DNA of 64,000 nucleotides, taken from Silene latifolia (Eukaryota; Streptophyta; Magnoliopsida; Caryophyllales; Caryophyllaceae). Made by a program: the position numbers and the translations under genes. Of the stretch, positions 13,601 to 26,148 are shown one piece after another. Where the stretch lies: positions 17,661,748 to 17,725,747 of the forward strand of contig NC_133530.1 of NCBI RefSeq assembly GCF_048544455.1, written 5' to 3'. Every line of letters starts with the position of its first letter. The first letter of the stretch is position 1. The notes under the pieces are model-generated. The model saw nothing but the letters and a program-made list of their open reading frames with translations. It made no database searches and had not been told where the DNA came from.

Positions 13601-14999
13601 CAAAACGAGTTGAGATCCACTTCACTTTAATTTGCGTCTCATCTCCTATATTATCACTCGCATTAGAAAAGTAACTATAATTTCTGTTAAATTGACTATG
13701 TGTTACAGAAAAGCTAATGAAACACAATGAAATACGGAATGGGAAAGAGAATCCTCAGTTCTTGTTACAAGATATTTGACATGTGGTAGATTATTTTTAG
13801 TAGAAGTAGATTGTCTATGAGAAATTATAAATGTACCGACGGTTTGATTATTATATTTCAATCAACGGGTTTGTTAAATTGATTTGGTGATCAACCATTT
13901 TAGTTGTAGATTATCTCGTCTCATTGTAAAATGGTTCATTTTTTTTCAATCAACTAAGTAGTGAATAAGCTAAGGGTGCATAATAAAATGGTACTCCCTC
14001 CAATCCAAACTATCTGCTCCGTATTTGACTTTTCACGTTGTACGAGACATTATTTTGACCACACTTTTTTTCATTTATATACTATATTATTTTTTTGTGC
14101 CAAAATCTTAATGTATTATTATTTCTATGTGTTGTTTATCAAATACTCAAAATTGTAAAATTATAAATTGAGTGATCCGATATGTTAAAAGTCTTGAATA
14201 CGCCAACAAAATCTCAATATATATGTCATTTACCATGCATGGCCTAAATGTGTCTGACTCTGACCCATTCATTAATTTATATTATGGCATGAATGCATGA
14301 TGCATAAGTATTTGGATTAGTTTAACATACGTGTATGAAATTGTCTCATTCAAATTGACTAATTAAGTAATACTTGATCATATACGAATAAAAAATATAA
14401 AATAAAATTGAACTTTTGCTATAATATTTTCCTACTCAAATATACAATACTGTGATTTTTTAAATTATTTCTTACTCCATTTATTTTCCTTTATTCGTCA
14501 GCAACCCTTTGATGAGGAAAATTGAAGCCACAAAATGCCAGACTGCCACCAAGCACTTCTTGTCATACTTGCCTAGTTGCCTATAATAATGCTCAATAAT
14601 TTCACAGATTATACTATAAAACCATCATAACGACTATTTAGAGAGTGACAATTTTATGTTAAAAAGTGATCGTTTTGAATCATTATAAAATAACCTTTTT
14701 TTAAAGTCGCCATTTTTTAAACGTAAAACTATTTAATACGGAGTATTATCATAAAATGATCACCCTTTTATTCATCGCATCATACGACGGTCTACATGAT
14801 AACTACTAAGGAGTACAACAATTTACGTTCTTGAGTTGTTCTATTCGGGGCTGCGTAATAGGCCATCATGCCATGCATATAATTTTATAATTAGCATATG
14901 CTTCCAAATATAATATAAATGACCATTTGTTTAAAATGAGTGGTCATCATGCTAGTTTTTCTTTCATATATAAAAGGATTTTGTTCCTTTTAAAACTTA

Positions 15000-16146
15000 C
15001 TAGTTTTAAACCCGTGCAAAATTGCACGGGTATGTATTTGGGCCGATATTAATGTTTTTGGATCTATATTTGTTTTTGCATTTCTATTATACTTATCTAG
15101 TTGGTCTAAATCAACGATCTACATAATTAATGTTTAAACTTGTTACAAACACGTGTTCACACGCTTGTTTTGGTTTATGAAATAACGTAATCTACTCTTG
15201 TAAATAAAAATTGCATACATAAAAAACTTTACATCCGGATAAAAGAAATATAATCTAATAATCAAGTTTAACATATGCAAGTTATTCTAAAGATTGAAAA
15301 ATTTTCATTATACACTACATTAGTAGTCGTAGTAGAAGTACGCATATCTGAGTCACTTGTAAATTAAATTAAAATTTATTTATTTTTTTAGAGTAAAAAA
15401 AATTAAAATTTGCTTTAAATGCTAGTTGAAGACTAAATTAACTCGGTTGTCTATCATTGTCAACTACCATTTTCGGTGTGCGCGGCTGATAGTTAAGTTG
15501 CCGAGTTGTAAATACTCCGTCATGATTGATTTTTTAAACAAAAACTTTTGTACCATGTAGTTTTAAAAAATTATGTTGTTATGTTGTTGTTGCATGGTAC
15601 AATAATATTAACCAAAATACATGAATATTTTATACTCCAAGTAAATACTTCATCAAGATTTATTTTTTAAACAAAAATTATTGTACCATGTAGTTTTAAA
15701 AAATTATGTATGTAATTCATTTGCGTTTTATGTTCTATCCCGTATATAAATGTAATTCTTTCTCGTAATATAAATATAATTCCTTCTCGTAATAATGTAA
15801 TTTTATTATTATTTAATTTTGTTTTAAAAATTATGTAATTCAATTTCATTTACTCCCATTTGTAATTCATTCTACTTATATGTTATTAATTTTATTTACA
15901 CGGAATGCATAAAATTATTTCATAATATTAATTCATAGAATTTTTTCATAATATTATTTCATAGAATTTGTTGCAAGACGGAATTTATCGCATGTTTGAA
16001 AAGTTTTAAATCGAAGAAATAAATACATTGCACACTAACGGGTCCCACCATAACATGAATTTCCAAAAAAAAAAAAAAAAAAAAAGAGGTTGCATTAATG
16101 ACGTGGCGCACTGAGGATTGAGTATTGTCTTTTGTATTAATATAGA
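15000..16146 (-). mobile_element. Non-autonomous Helitron, about 1.15 kb, with canonical ends
   Basis: Read on the minus strand, the element starts TCTATATTAATAC at 16146 and ends with a perfect hairpin (the 20-bp palindromic block at 15011-15030, CCCGTGCAA paired with TTGCACGGG), then TTTAAAA and CTAG at 15003-15000. The flanking bases on that strand are A before and T after, which is the A^T insertion and 5' TC / 3' CTRR signature of Helitrons. There is no Rep or helicase ORF. An internal poly(A) tract lies near 16063-16084, and a segment around CCATGTAGTTTTAAAAAATT is repeated at about 15553 and 15686. Confidence 0.75.
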
Positions 16147-16339
16147 TAAGATTCTAGGATGTGATAGTATCCTCAGGCTAAGTTAATTTATTTTAGTGAC
16201 CTAAAATTTGAGCTATTTATGTCATAATCACAAATATATTCAAATACTTTGCACTCCGTATATTTTAAAGGTTAATTTCCAACATTATTATACCTTGAAA
16301 ACATCTTTCATTCAAATGATATTTTAATTATGTATTACC

Positions 16340-16708
16340 CTGTTTGGTAAACAGCGGATTAATTTCAAAGCATAAGCAGATTGCAAAAGCAGATTATAAA
16401 TGACTGATTTTATCAGAAGGTTTGACTAGCATATTATAATTAGCAGAATTAATTTTAGTGTTTGGTAATTGGCAGATTACGATTAGTAGATTGTTAGTTT
16501 TCTTTGTAAAATGGAGAAAATTTTCCTATTTTACAATATGCTAACCAATATGCTAGGGTAAGCAGCATATTGTAAAACAGCATATTGACCCCAAATATCG
16601 TTTCAATATGCTGTTTACCAAACACTAAAATTAGCATATTAATTGATCAAACATGCTAAAACCCTTGAATATGCTAAAAATTGGCCAATATGCCGTTTAC
16701 CAAACAGC
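16340..16708. mobile_element. MITE with TGTTTGGTAAAC inverted termini
   Basis: The left end reads CTGTTTGGTAAACAGC and the right end GCCGTTTACCAAACAGCG, i.e. near-perfect inverted termini. Inside, CATATT/AATATG words and a second CAGCATATTG/CAATATGCTG pair continue the inverted symmetry. There is no coding capacity. I could not find a convincing target duplication, so the superfamily (hAT or PIF/Harbinger-like) is open. Confidence 0.65.
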
Positions 16709-17715
16709 GACTCACAAAAATGATTTTTTAAACAACATTTTAGGCTATTAATTTTATTTTTTGGTTGCAAAGGTAGCAATAACGAGGGCAAAATTGATGT
16801 TGAAGGGGTCTAAACTCAGGTCATGAATACCACATTTAATGACTTCACCATGTAAGCTAACGGACATCTGCTTAGGCGGTGATTAAAATATGAAATATCC
16901 AAAACATCATGCAAACAAATTATAATTACTAAATTCCGTAGACAAATTCTAATTAACTCAAATAAAAAATCATCGAATTATAAATTAAACTAGAAAAATT
17001 CTTCTGTCCTTCGGGAGTACCGTACTCCTTGCACTTAAGTCTTTATAATATTCCTTTTTGGTGGTTTAACTTCAGGGGTAAGGAGGACGGTCCTCCCAGA
17101 TAACACAAGAATCCCTTATCTACTAAAAGAATATGTGGATTTAAAATTCCCTCCCCCCAAAGCATCTTCTTAAATAAGGAAGATAATTATAATAAATTTC
17201 ATTTAATAAATAAGGAAACTAATAATTATATTTTATTTCATTAAATTATATTTTCATTAATATTAATTTTTTTCATCAAATTATATTATTTTCACTAAAC
17301 TCTAAATTATATTCTCTCAATTAAAATATAAATAAAATTAATATAAAACTATAAATTGCTATATATTTTATTGATGCTATTATTTAAGAATGACTTGACC
17401 TGTATTACGTATAAAACAAACTGTAAATCGCTATTATTACTTTCGGACAAAAAAAAACAATTAAGAGAATTTAAAAATTCAAATCATTATTTTTTTGGTA
17501 TAAAAAATATTTTGCTAAAATCATTTCAGCACATTACTCAACGCACTCGATTAATTGCCCGTTGCAACTTTTTTTTCTCAAAACAAAATACAATGACGAA
17601 AAATATGAACAATTAATGAGATAGCGCTATTATATAAGTAATTTATTAAAAAAAAATCTATATACCGTGACGAGAAATATGAGCAATTAATGAGATACCA
17701 GTATTATATAAGTAA

Positions 17716-19041
17716 CTAGGTTTGATGCCCGGCTACGCTCGGGCTATCATTATTTACCATTTAATTTTATTTTCTATGAAATATTATTCGTTAAATTTGG
17801 TTAACAGATACATTTACAATTTATATCTTGAGATTATGATGAGATGTAAAATTAATCAACAAATTATGAGACACGTTCACCACTCCCGCTGTTAATATTA
17901 TTCCTTTCACTACATCCCGGTTAATACTATTACGTTCACTACTTCTTCGGTTACTGTTGTTTCTTTAACTACTGCTATTTTTATGGTTAACCCGCTAGTT
18001 TTCTCAAATTCATATTATTGGGTTTGTGCCTTGATTCTGTTAGTCGCCTAGGTCTGTCATGGGCCTCATTAGGTCATTCTGTATTAGGTCTTAGAGAGTA
18101 TTATATAAACTCTCTAAGCCTCTACCTAGCAGTCATGTTTATCATACCATCTGAATCTGTAATCTGAAAACTCCTCACATATCAATAAAACTCTCTCCCT
18201 TCTGCCTGTGGATGTAGCTAACACACCGTTAGTGAATCACGTAAATCTGTGCGTTTGTTTCTTATTGTTCTTTATTTGTTTTTTCTTACTTCTGTTACAA
18301 CACATATATTTAAATAAATTAATATTTTCCTAAAATCGAATTGTTAGTTAATTTTTCATACTCTCTCCGTTGTTTCTACTGTTACTTTCATTACATGTGT
18401 TGTGACTACAATTACTTTCACTTCTTCTGCCATCATTATTTTTTCTTTCACTACTCCCACATTCATTATTGATAATTTTACTACTTTCGTTGCTTCTAGT
18501 ATGACTTTCACTACTCCCGTTTCTATTATTGTTGCATTTACTACTCACATGGGTAGTTACTATCATATTAGTTAATTATCTAGTTGTATTAGAGTTATAT
18601 ATATTTAAATAAATAAATCTGAAATATTAGATTAGAATATTATTTAAGAGCAATCATTATTATTTACCAATTAAATTACAAATCAAAATAATTATGGAAT
18701 ATTATATATTTTTTTTTTTTGAAATCTAGCTTGATTTATTTCCCTTTTAATAGTTACCAAAATATAAGATACTTATATTATATTTGTGTATGTTAAATAA
18801 TTAACATTTTCTTTATACTAATTACTACCATAAGTGTGACATGTTTATTTTAAGGAAAATCACCATATTATGGTGTTCTTCAAATTTATAATTCAACAAA
18901 AACTATATAATATTTACATTGAAGTCCCTTGTTCAGGTCCATCACACGGTGCTATTATTAAAAACTATATACTATAATTAATTTGTATAGATTTATTTAA
19001 TTGCATTGAAGTCCCTTGGTTTCTGGAATTAATATATAGTA
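17716..19041 (-). mobile_element. Nested Helitron A (minus strand)
   Basis: The minus-strand 3' end is the hairpin GCCCG..CGGGC (17727-17744), then ATCAAACCTAG; the 5' end is TACTATATATTAATTCC at 19041. It shares its terminal blocks, and a CATTGAAGTCCCTTGGTTTC segment near the 5' end, with element B directly to its right. Its interior has a degenerate CACTACTTCCGTTA-type minisatellite and an inserted LTR-like fragment (18038-18302). No protein is coded. Confidence 0.55.
18038..18302 (+). mobile_element. LTR-like fragment (possible small solo LTR) inside Helitron A
   Basis: The segment begins TGTTAGTCGCC, has a TATA-like TATATAAAC near 18103-18111, an AATAAA near 18183 and ends TTACAACA. TG..CA ends plus TATA box and polyadenylation signal are LTR-like. 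The minisatellite of the host Helitron resumes on the right. No 5-bp target duplication was seen, so the limits are uncertain. Confidence 0.35.
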
Positions 19042-19714
19042 CTAGGTTTGGTGCCCGGCTTCGCCCGGGCTACCTCTATTTACCGTTAAATTTTATTTTC
19101 AATGAAATAAACTATGTTGGAGTTTCTAACTCACACGTTTACTATTTGTAATATATTTTTCTACGGCATATCTTGTAATTATGATGAAATGTAAAATTAT
19201 TTTCAAATTATGACACACGTTCACTTGAGTCGATTGGTTATTTAATTGTTCATACTTTTTCTCATTGTTACCGCTGTTACTTTCACTACATTCGTAGTTA
19301 CTTTCACTACTCTCACTATCATTATTATAACTGCCACTACTTCCACATTAATACCGTTAATTTTATTAATCTCGTTGCTGCTACTATTACTTTTACTACA
19401 TTTAATTTAATGTATAATTCTATGACGATACTAATTAATTCCATAAGTGGGGCATGTTAATTTTAAGGAAAATTACTATATTCTTGTATTTTCTAAATTT
19501 AATTACTTTAATTTAATGTAATTTCCATAAATATTCTTCATCAAGACATCTTTATATTATACTTTTAACCAAAACTATATAATATTTACATTGAGGTCCC
19601 TTTATCAGGTCCATCGCACGGTGCTATCGATTTAAAACTATATAGTATAATTAATTTGTATAGATTTCTTTAATTACATTGAAGTCTCTTGGTTTCTGGA
19701 ATTAATATATAGTA
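19042..19714 (-). mobile_element. Nested Helitron B (minus strand), tandem with A
   Basis: The 3' end on the minus strand is hairpin GCCCGGG..CCGGGC, then ACCAAACCTAG at 19042; the 5' end TACTATATATTAATTCC is at 19714. It abuts element A with no spacer, so the A 5' end and the B 3' end touch. The left flank of A is A (17715) and the right flank of B is T (19715), as expected if the pair entered one A^T site. It is non-coding. Confidence 0.55.
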
Positions 19715-19785
19715 TTGATTGATTGATTTATTAAAAATAAAAAAACTTTATATATCGTGCATTTATTGCACGGGGTCTAAACTAG

Positions 19786-20612
19786 TTTGTCATTAAATTA
19801 ACACCTTAGTTGCCTAATCGAGTCAAATCTAAAATGTCAGTACGATTTTACATTTGACGGAGAAGAGTACAAACTACCAATGATCTTTCTATTCATTTTT
19901 CTAATATGACTCAACACAAAATTGATCAATAAGTTGGCGTATATCCTTTTCATATTCGTTATGTTTATTTGTTTATGGAAATCTAATCGTTCAAATGTGA
20001 CACCTTTGTGTTTGTAATTAATTGTAAGCGTTAGAGAAAGAGTAGTATCAAAATCACAAATGTTACAACTTTACATGTGCTTACAATTACGTGGTTAACT
20101 CGAAAATGACTCGCGAGGTATAGTTGTATCGACGTATTGTTAACTCCGAAAAAATAAAACTTCGGTGGTTCTTGAATTTACGTTATGACCTCCCAGTCAA
20201 ATTTCCTGTCTACACCGCTGTATGAGAGCATCAGAGCAATATGACTTAAGATTATGCCTTCTGCGTGTCAAAACATAACTCGGTGTAAAAAAAAGGCCAG
20301 AGGGCGTGGTTTGTAGACTGCCATGCCACAGGTTACAAGACGGAGGGTTTTACTCAGTTCACACCAAAAGCTATACCTGTCGATCTCACAGCTAAAAGAA
20401 CAAATCTCCGAAAAAAGGAAAAAAAAAAAAATTCAACTCCTGCTGCTCGGTTTATAAATCATTCAATGCCAACATACAATTTAACATAAAGTTGAAAAAA
20501 AATATATGTATAAACCCGAAATCCTAAGAAGTTGATATAGAAATCACAGTCGCTGCAGTGGTGATGGAACTCTACAAGGCCGAAATCAAATGACAGACAA
20601 CAAAGAACAAAA
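19786..20612. other. Intergenic DNA and 3' flank of the D6PK-like gene
   Basis: No ORF or repeat with ends was recognised. The right part, from about 20400, is likely the kinase 3' UTR, since the stop codon is at 20613-20615 and polyadenylation would occur leftward. Confidence 0.5.
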
Positions 20613-23600
20613 CTAAAAGAAATCAAATTCCAAATAATTATCGGACCCTTTCTGGTCAGGCATGCTAGGGATCTTGTCGGCCTTCTCGCTTGATGAAGCA
20701 GGCGGAACAGGAATACGCTCGTATTCCACAGGTCTGGGAATCTCAGGTGGGCTTGCACATCGAATCAAAGCCCAGTTTACTCCTTCAAAGAAAGGATGTT
20801 GTTTGATCTCAGTTGCTCCTCGCTTGTATGCCAATCTATGCTGAGGCTCTTTCACTAGTAATCCCCTGATCAGATCCCTTGCCTGAAAACTTACAGCCGG
20901 TGACTCGGGAAATCTTAAAGGCTGCCCGACAACATTGAAGAGGGTTGCTCTATTGCCTGAACCTTTAAATGGTGTTTTCCCGAACAAGAGTTCGTACATA
21001 AATATGCCAAAAGTCCACCAATCGACTGCGCTACCATGTCCCTCTCCTTTTATAATTTCAGGGGCTAAGTACTCGTGGGTTCCGACGAATGACATGGATC
21101 GTGCATTTGTTGGCTCGGCCATCAGCTCAGGTAGTGGAATAACTTGGTTCTTGACATCATTTTTGGGCTTGGTCTTTTTCTCTTTCTTGGATTTGCTCGA
21201 AAAAAGGCGGGGAGTAAAACAACTTGTAGGAGCAATACAAGAGGGTTGAATACAAGACGGCTCAATGCAGGCAGGCTGAACGCAATACCCAGAACTCTTC
21301 TTTAACCCGTCAACATCAATGGAAGCAGACTTAACGAGTGTCGGGCTAACAGTACACCTGAGTGATAGGTCAAAGTCGGATAGCATAATATGACCATCTT
21401 CCCTTACCAGAACATTTTCTGGTTTGAGGTCACGGTATATAATCCCTAGCATATGCAAGTATTCCATGGCTAGCAGGATTTCCGCTACATAAAACCTGCA
21501 TTACCACATCAAAGAACCTGAGTAAGAAAACAAAAAACAAAATATGATTTTTTAAGTATATATCAGGAAACTTCGTCGTTTGGAATTGAGGAAGCAGAAT
21601 CTTTCTAAGCAAGACATGTACAATGTAGCCAAACGGCGACCTGTACATTGTAGCCAAAACAGCTCGTATGCGTAAGGGAATTCGCAATGGTAGGGGAATT
21701 TTCGATCGCACATCTTCCCACATACTCAATTTAGAAACCAATAAATCCAAGAACGTACTCCCATTATCATCAATGGAAAGCAAATGCTCAGAAGTCCAAT
21801 CAAGGAAGGACCCAAACACAATCATTTAAGCAGCAATATATTCCATCAAAGCGTAATACTAAAAAAATGTCAACGTTTGAATTTAAGATGTATAAGGTAA
21901 TAGATTCGTTAAGAATTAAAGCTTTCGAATACGCTATCTTTCATCCTTCCTGACTACAAAACTCAACATCCACTAATCCCAGCACGACTATGTTTCCACA
22001 ATCTCACTTTAATTAGCATTTACCATTCTAGCTTACAAATATGACGCTCATTCTCATCGCCCTATTGACAGAACACTATAGTCGTATCAGCACCAACTCT
22101 TCCATAAGGACCACGACAGAATAAATCCTGCATATGCAAATTGTCATCCAGCTATACAAAAAAATACGATGCAAATCATTCCTTATCATTACCCCAGTGC
22201 GTATTAAAATGCTCCCACTCAAAATGAGGTTAGAAGGGTTCGGATATATGCGACATTTCTTCCATATGAAGGACGCTAATACCAACTGGCACACAACAAA
22301 AAACGGGACAACCATCTACTCCTCCTTCAGAAGAAAAAAAAAAAGCACTGGACACTTACAAGTTACAAGCCATCTTAATATCATCCATTATATCTTCACC
22401 CTCACAACTTTTAATTCTTTGGCCCCACTAAAAAAGAGGCACAAACACAATCCAAAATAAATACTTAGATCTTCAAAAAGTTTAAGGCTACATTCTCCAC
22501 ACGCGTCAATTAACCTTGTGGTCCGTTTGGCTGTTTGGAATAGGTATTTAATTTGCAAATTCAGATTTTGGCCCAATTCCCTTGTTTGAATAACCTAAAT
22601 CATTTGGATTTGAATTTGGAACAAATAATACGGGATTTCAGTAGAATTTCCAGCCCATATAATCAAATACCACTAACCACCCAATATCCCGTCAATTTTC
22701 AAATCGTTTAGGTCGTCACCTGTCTCTCTCCACTGGCCATCCTCGCTCTTCAGATACCAATTTACTCTCTTTGTTTTCGCTTTTGCAAATTAAAGTTACT
22801 TGCTTTTTGCACACCTTCCTCTACTAATGCCAGCAATGGAGTATAACAATCCAGCCCAGACAAAAGGTTGATTTTCATATAGAGCACAATTTTTTTATCA
22901 AGGCCAACAATAATATAATAGGAATAAGTCAAACCACATTTTACTCCCATAGAAGAACTAATCTAAGTATCTTCCCACAAAGCTCAATAACAAGATAAGC
23001 ATCATAGGCTAGAGTCACTATTTACATATACAATACATACCTCGGAACAGTCAAGCATCGACAAATTTAGCTAGCAAAAATCAAGCTAAGCAGCATAATC
23101 GGTAATAAAACATTCCTACTGCATTATAACTATAATTCAGCATGAACTATTTACATCTGTTGAGAAGCTACTTCATTACAACAGAAAGAGAGTATTCAAA
23201 ATCAAGGGACGGAACAGAAATACGTGTGGGCACATTCAAATATGCGTAAAGATAAAGGCTTAAAAATGACAAAGAATAGAGCACGAGCATCAAGTGGAGA
23301 ACTTGAAAGTTGCAGCTCAACAACGGCACATGATAACAAAAAGATTTCCAGAAGATACACATGAAAGCATAGCAAGATGTATACACAACACACATTTCCT
23401 AAAATCCTGCATGAACGCTCACCTACAAAATAAATTAGAGTAAAAAGATGCACAGAGAAAAAATTGAACATGTGGATCTTACTTTACAGCTTGCTCAGTG
23501 AAATACTTCCCAGGTTGTCGCTGTCGGAGTGTATGCAAGTCGCCTCCTGAACAGAATTCCATCACCACGCATGAAAATTTTTCTGTCTCAAAATGAGTGT

Positions 23601-24249
23601 ATAAAGTTGGGAGGAAGGGATGGTCCAGGGATTGCAAAATCTCTCTTTCGGTCTGAGCTCTAAGCAGCTTCTTGCGGCTTGCCAGAGATGCTTTGTCCAT
23701 AACCTTCATTGCAAAATAACATTTAGTGCCAGTTAGCTCCGAAAGGTAGACACTTCCAATATCCCCACATCCCAACCTCTTCAAAAGCCTAAAATGGTTT
23801 AATCCCAATAATCCATCTCGTGTTCGCACAGCTTGAATGGCTTCCCACCTCGTGTCCTGAGATTTGTGTGGCTTGTTAACACTGCTACTGAAGCTACTAC
23901 AAGTGCTTTCATCACTCACGTCACTGCTTGTGCTACCCCTACAAATGCTACTCTTTCCACTCTCGACAAAATCATGTCCACTCGTCTTTGCACTCCCACT
24001 CGTCTTTGCAAGACTTCCAGCCCCATCACTCACTTTAGCAGAAGATGTGCCGATTCCTAGATCTGATGTCTTCCTTTCATCCCCAGACCCACGTTCTAGT
24101 GACAAACCAGCGCTGAGCTTATCAGCTAAACCAATCATAGAACCATTTTGTAAAGATGCTCCCTTCTGTGTATTCCCTTCACCAGCTTGACCACCAGATA
24201 ATTTCCTCGGCCTATCGGGAGAAGTTCTCACACTTGATTTCGAGTCCAT
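20613..24249 (-). CDS. AGC VIII serine/threonine protein kinase, D6PK/D6PKL type, complete, 549 aa
   Basis: Two exons, 23483-24249 and 20613-21495, join in frame around a 1987-bp intron (donor GTAAG, acceptor GCAG). An upstream in-frame ATG exists at 24303, but [10 protein letters not shown] at 24249 is preferred as it begins the family-like Ser-rich N-terminus. Kinase marks: glycine loop GCGDIG (160-165), FAMK Lys182, alpha-C Glu about 201, YRDLKPEN with catalytic Asp278, and DFD (296-298) in place of DFG, the hallmark of plant AGC VIII kinases. A long activation-segment insert with Cys/Ser-rich [11 protein letters not shown] and basic residues follows, then GTHEYLAPE and [13 protein letters not shown]. 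The C-terminus ends FDFF, a PDK1-docking-type hydrophobic motif. Known relatives phosphorylate PIN auxin exporters at the plasma membrane and control polar auxin transport. No defect is visible. Confidence 0.93.
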
Positions 24250-25440
24250 TAGAACAATCACAGGCAAATTAACCAAAAGAAATTCCGCATCCCCGTAACC
24301 CACCCAAATAAACTCAATCCATCAACCCCACAAGTTTAAGATCCAATATCTCCCCCTTCAATTCCACTAAACTCCATATAAATCACTATAATCAGGCCAC
24401 CCAGCACTCACAAGGATAAACAAACACTGAACCTGAAAATTTACGAGCTTTTCGTAAGTAAACCTATGCAAATCCAAAACAACAGAATGAAAAGCTAGAC
24501 CAATCAACCTAATGATCCTCACAACTCAAAAGGGGGCATAAACCTTTACTAAAAGTACACACATATCTTAACACAGGCATGCAGTGCATGTAAAGCTAGA
24601 TCAATATTCCAACACCAAAACAGATGTGAGCTAGCTTAGTTGGTTAAGTCATGAGCGGTAGTACTCATGACCTTGGTTCAAACCCCATCAGTATCATAAT
24701 CGCCCTTGTGACTCCCTTTACACCTAAAAATAAAATATTCCGACACAAAAACAGCTAATCAAAGATTCAAGGGGGTAAAAAACATGAACAATAATTGCAA
24801 AAAATTACCAATAATAATGAAAGAGTGGTGCAAATGCATTCATTTGTTTATCAATTAAACATAAATGTAGTAGACCTATGATGATGAAAGGACAATTAAC
24901 AAGAGATAAGCACAAGTTGATAAAAGTAAAGAGGTCACATAATAATAAGAAACCAACAAAAAAAGGGTCAATTAAAAAGCATGTCTAGATCACATCAATA
25001 ATAAAGACACCCACTAAAAATACACAAATTAAATCAAACACTTGACTACAATTAAATAGATCCAAAGAACATCTTCATACACAAAACCCAGATGCTAAAA
25101 ACCAAAAATAAGCAAAACCCAGATACTAAAAAGCTAAAACAAAGAAAACCCAGAAAGGAAAATCCTTACTTTTGTAGTAAAGATTGAAACTTTAGGGTTT
25201 GATTTTTGCTGAAAAAGGTGAAATTAGGGTTCTTGGGAGTGATTAATTGGGTGAAAATGTGGGGTGATTTTTGTGAGGGAAAAGGGAAATGAAGAGAGAG
25301 TGATGAAAAAGAGGGGAAGTGAAATGAGATTTGGGAAAGTGAGTGTTGTAATTTGGTGGGGTACCATCAACACATAGAATGAGAGATGAAGGAGGAGACA
25401 GTGGAGATGAGGGGTCAAAGCTCTAGTAAAAGCCTCTTTT
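24250..25440 (-). other. 5' UTR of the D6PK-like gene with a 737-bp leader intron
   Basis: On the minus strand a CT-rich leader (about 25430-25170) ends ACAAAA followed by donor GTAAGG. A good acceptor, ATTTTCAG, precedes 24432. The segment 24432-24250 then leads into the ATG. The intron 24433-25169 holds a SINE at 24624-24733. The transcription start is not identified; the estimate rests on the CT-rich, stop-filled sequence up to about 25430. Confidence 0.55.
24624..24733 (+). mobile_element. tRNA-derived SINE, 110 bp, with 21-bp target duplication
   Basis: The body opens ATGTGAGCTAGCTTAGTTGG, which contains a pol III A-box-like TAGCTTAGTTGG, and has a B-box-like GGTTCAAACCCC about 45 bases further on. 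It ends in an A-rich tail. It is flanked by a 21-bp direct repeat (24603-24623 and 24734-24754) with only two mismatches, the mark of LINE-assisted insertion. It lies inside the leader intron of the D6PK-like gene, in opposite orientation to that gene. Confidence 0.85.
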
Positions 25441-26133
25441 TCTGTTTCATTTAATTATTGTGGGTGGGTCTCCGATAGACCTCTTCAAATTGACCCGATT
25501 CGAATGACACGACTTAAATAGTTTGAATGTGGTGGAACTGATTTGCGCAATTGTAACTTGTTCGAATGTTTATTGTTGAGCATTGACTATTATCTCTAAA
25601 TAATTTGATAATAACAAACTAATACAGTAAATGATCACAAATAGGATTATACATCCCAACAGGTTTCATCAAGAGCGTGACAACCAAGATATAAGAATCC
25701 AGAGCTTACGTGTTTTTTTTTTTTAATTTAAATTTCATGTTTTTAATGTGTAAATGAATGAACTCAATACTTTCTAATAAAGCTCATATTCTTTAATATA
25801 AAGCTCGGATACTTTGACACAAAGCTCAGGTTCTACACCGTACAACATATACAACTGGTTGTATAGTCCATGAATTGATGAATGATTCAATGAGTACTTG
25901 GGATGGATTATCTGTTTACTACCATATGATGCTAATAGTGACAACTGACAAAACTTTTGGGCGTCGTATGTTTCGCGCATGAGTATGAGTTTGGAATCAG
26001 GAATCATACCTAGGTGGTATGTGGTTGGAATTTCATTCCCCATTTCATGTGTTTGTTTCAATTTCGAGTAAAATAAGTAAAATATTATTTTAAATATTAT
26101 TTTTTAATATTATAAATAAAGATTTAGTCAAAT
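25441..26133. other. Intergenic; one dispersed repeat, no gene recognised
   Basis: A minus-strand ORF of 95 codons (25774-26061) has no domain I know. Part of it is repetitive: ACAACCAGTTGTA plus GAGCTTTATA/AAAG words also occur near 46440-46560, so it is probably repeat-derived rather than a gene. The region is otherwise AT-rich promoter-side DNA of the D6PK-like gene. Confidence 0.4.
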
Positions 26134-26148
26134 AATTATATAAAAGCT

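Larger units (their letters stand above)
9758..14999. other. Long intergenic stretch of decayed repeats, no gene
   Basis: The first ~200 bases are the 5' flank of the SEC14-like gene. The rest is AT-rich DNA in which I see only repeat families (listed separately): GGGTC-rich repeats near 10250-10510 and 13280-13600, copies of a TTGAAGACGG-type repeat near 11095-12095, and a decayed half of a Stowaway element near 10785-10830. No credible ORF is present. Confidence 0.6.
17119..19785 (+). mobile_element. Helitron (host copy) interrupted by two further Helitrons
   Basis: The 5' end TCTACTAAAAGAATATG at 17119 is preceded by A. The 3' end at 19785 is CTAG followed by T, with the hairpin GTGCA..TGCAC and GGGGTCTAAA just upstream (19757-19781). 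Without the nested pair at 17716-19714 the element is only about 670 bp and non-coding. A related 5' end occurs at 45978. The 5' TC, 3' hairpin plus CTAG and A^T flanks fit Helitron rules. Assigning these two ends to one element is an inference from the orderly nesting. Confidence 0.55.

Noticed and set aside
16063-16084. Poly(A) tract as the end of a retroposon
   Set aside because: It lies inside the Helitron defined by its ends at 15000 and 16146, and no target duplication brackets it.
20459-20758. 99-codon minus-strand ORF at the end of the kinase gene
   Set aside because: It overlaps the 3' end of the D6PK-like coding exon in another frame; a shadow of the real gene.
24624-24733. Functional tRNA gene
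   Set aside because: A/B-box-like motifs exist, but no cloverleaf with a proper acceptor stem can be drawn; A-rich tail and target duplication show a SINE.
25774-26061. 95-codon minus-strand ORF as a small host gene
   Set aside because: No domain, and part of it recurs near 46440-46560, so it is probably repeat-derived.
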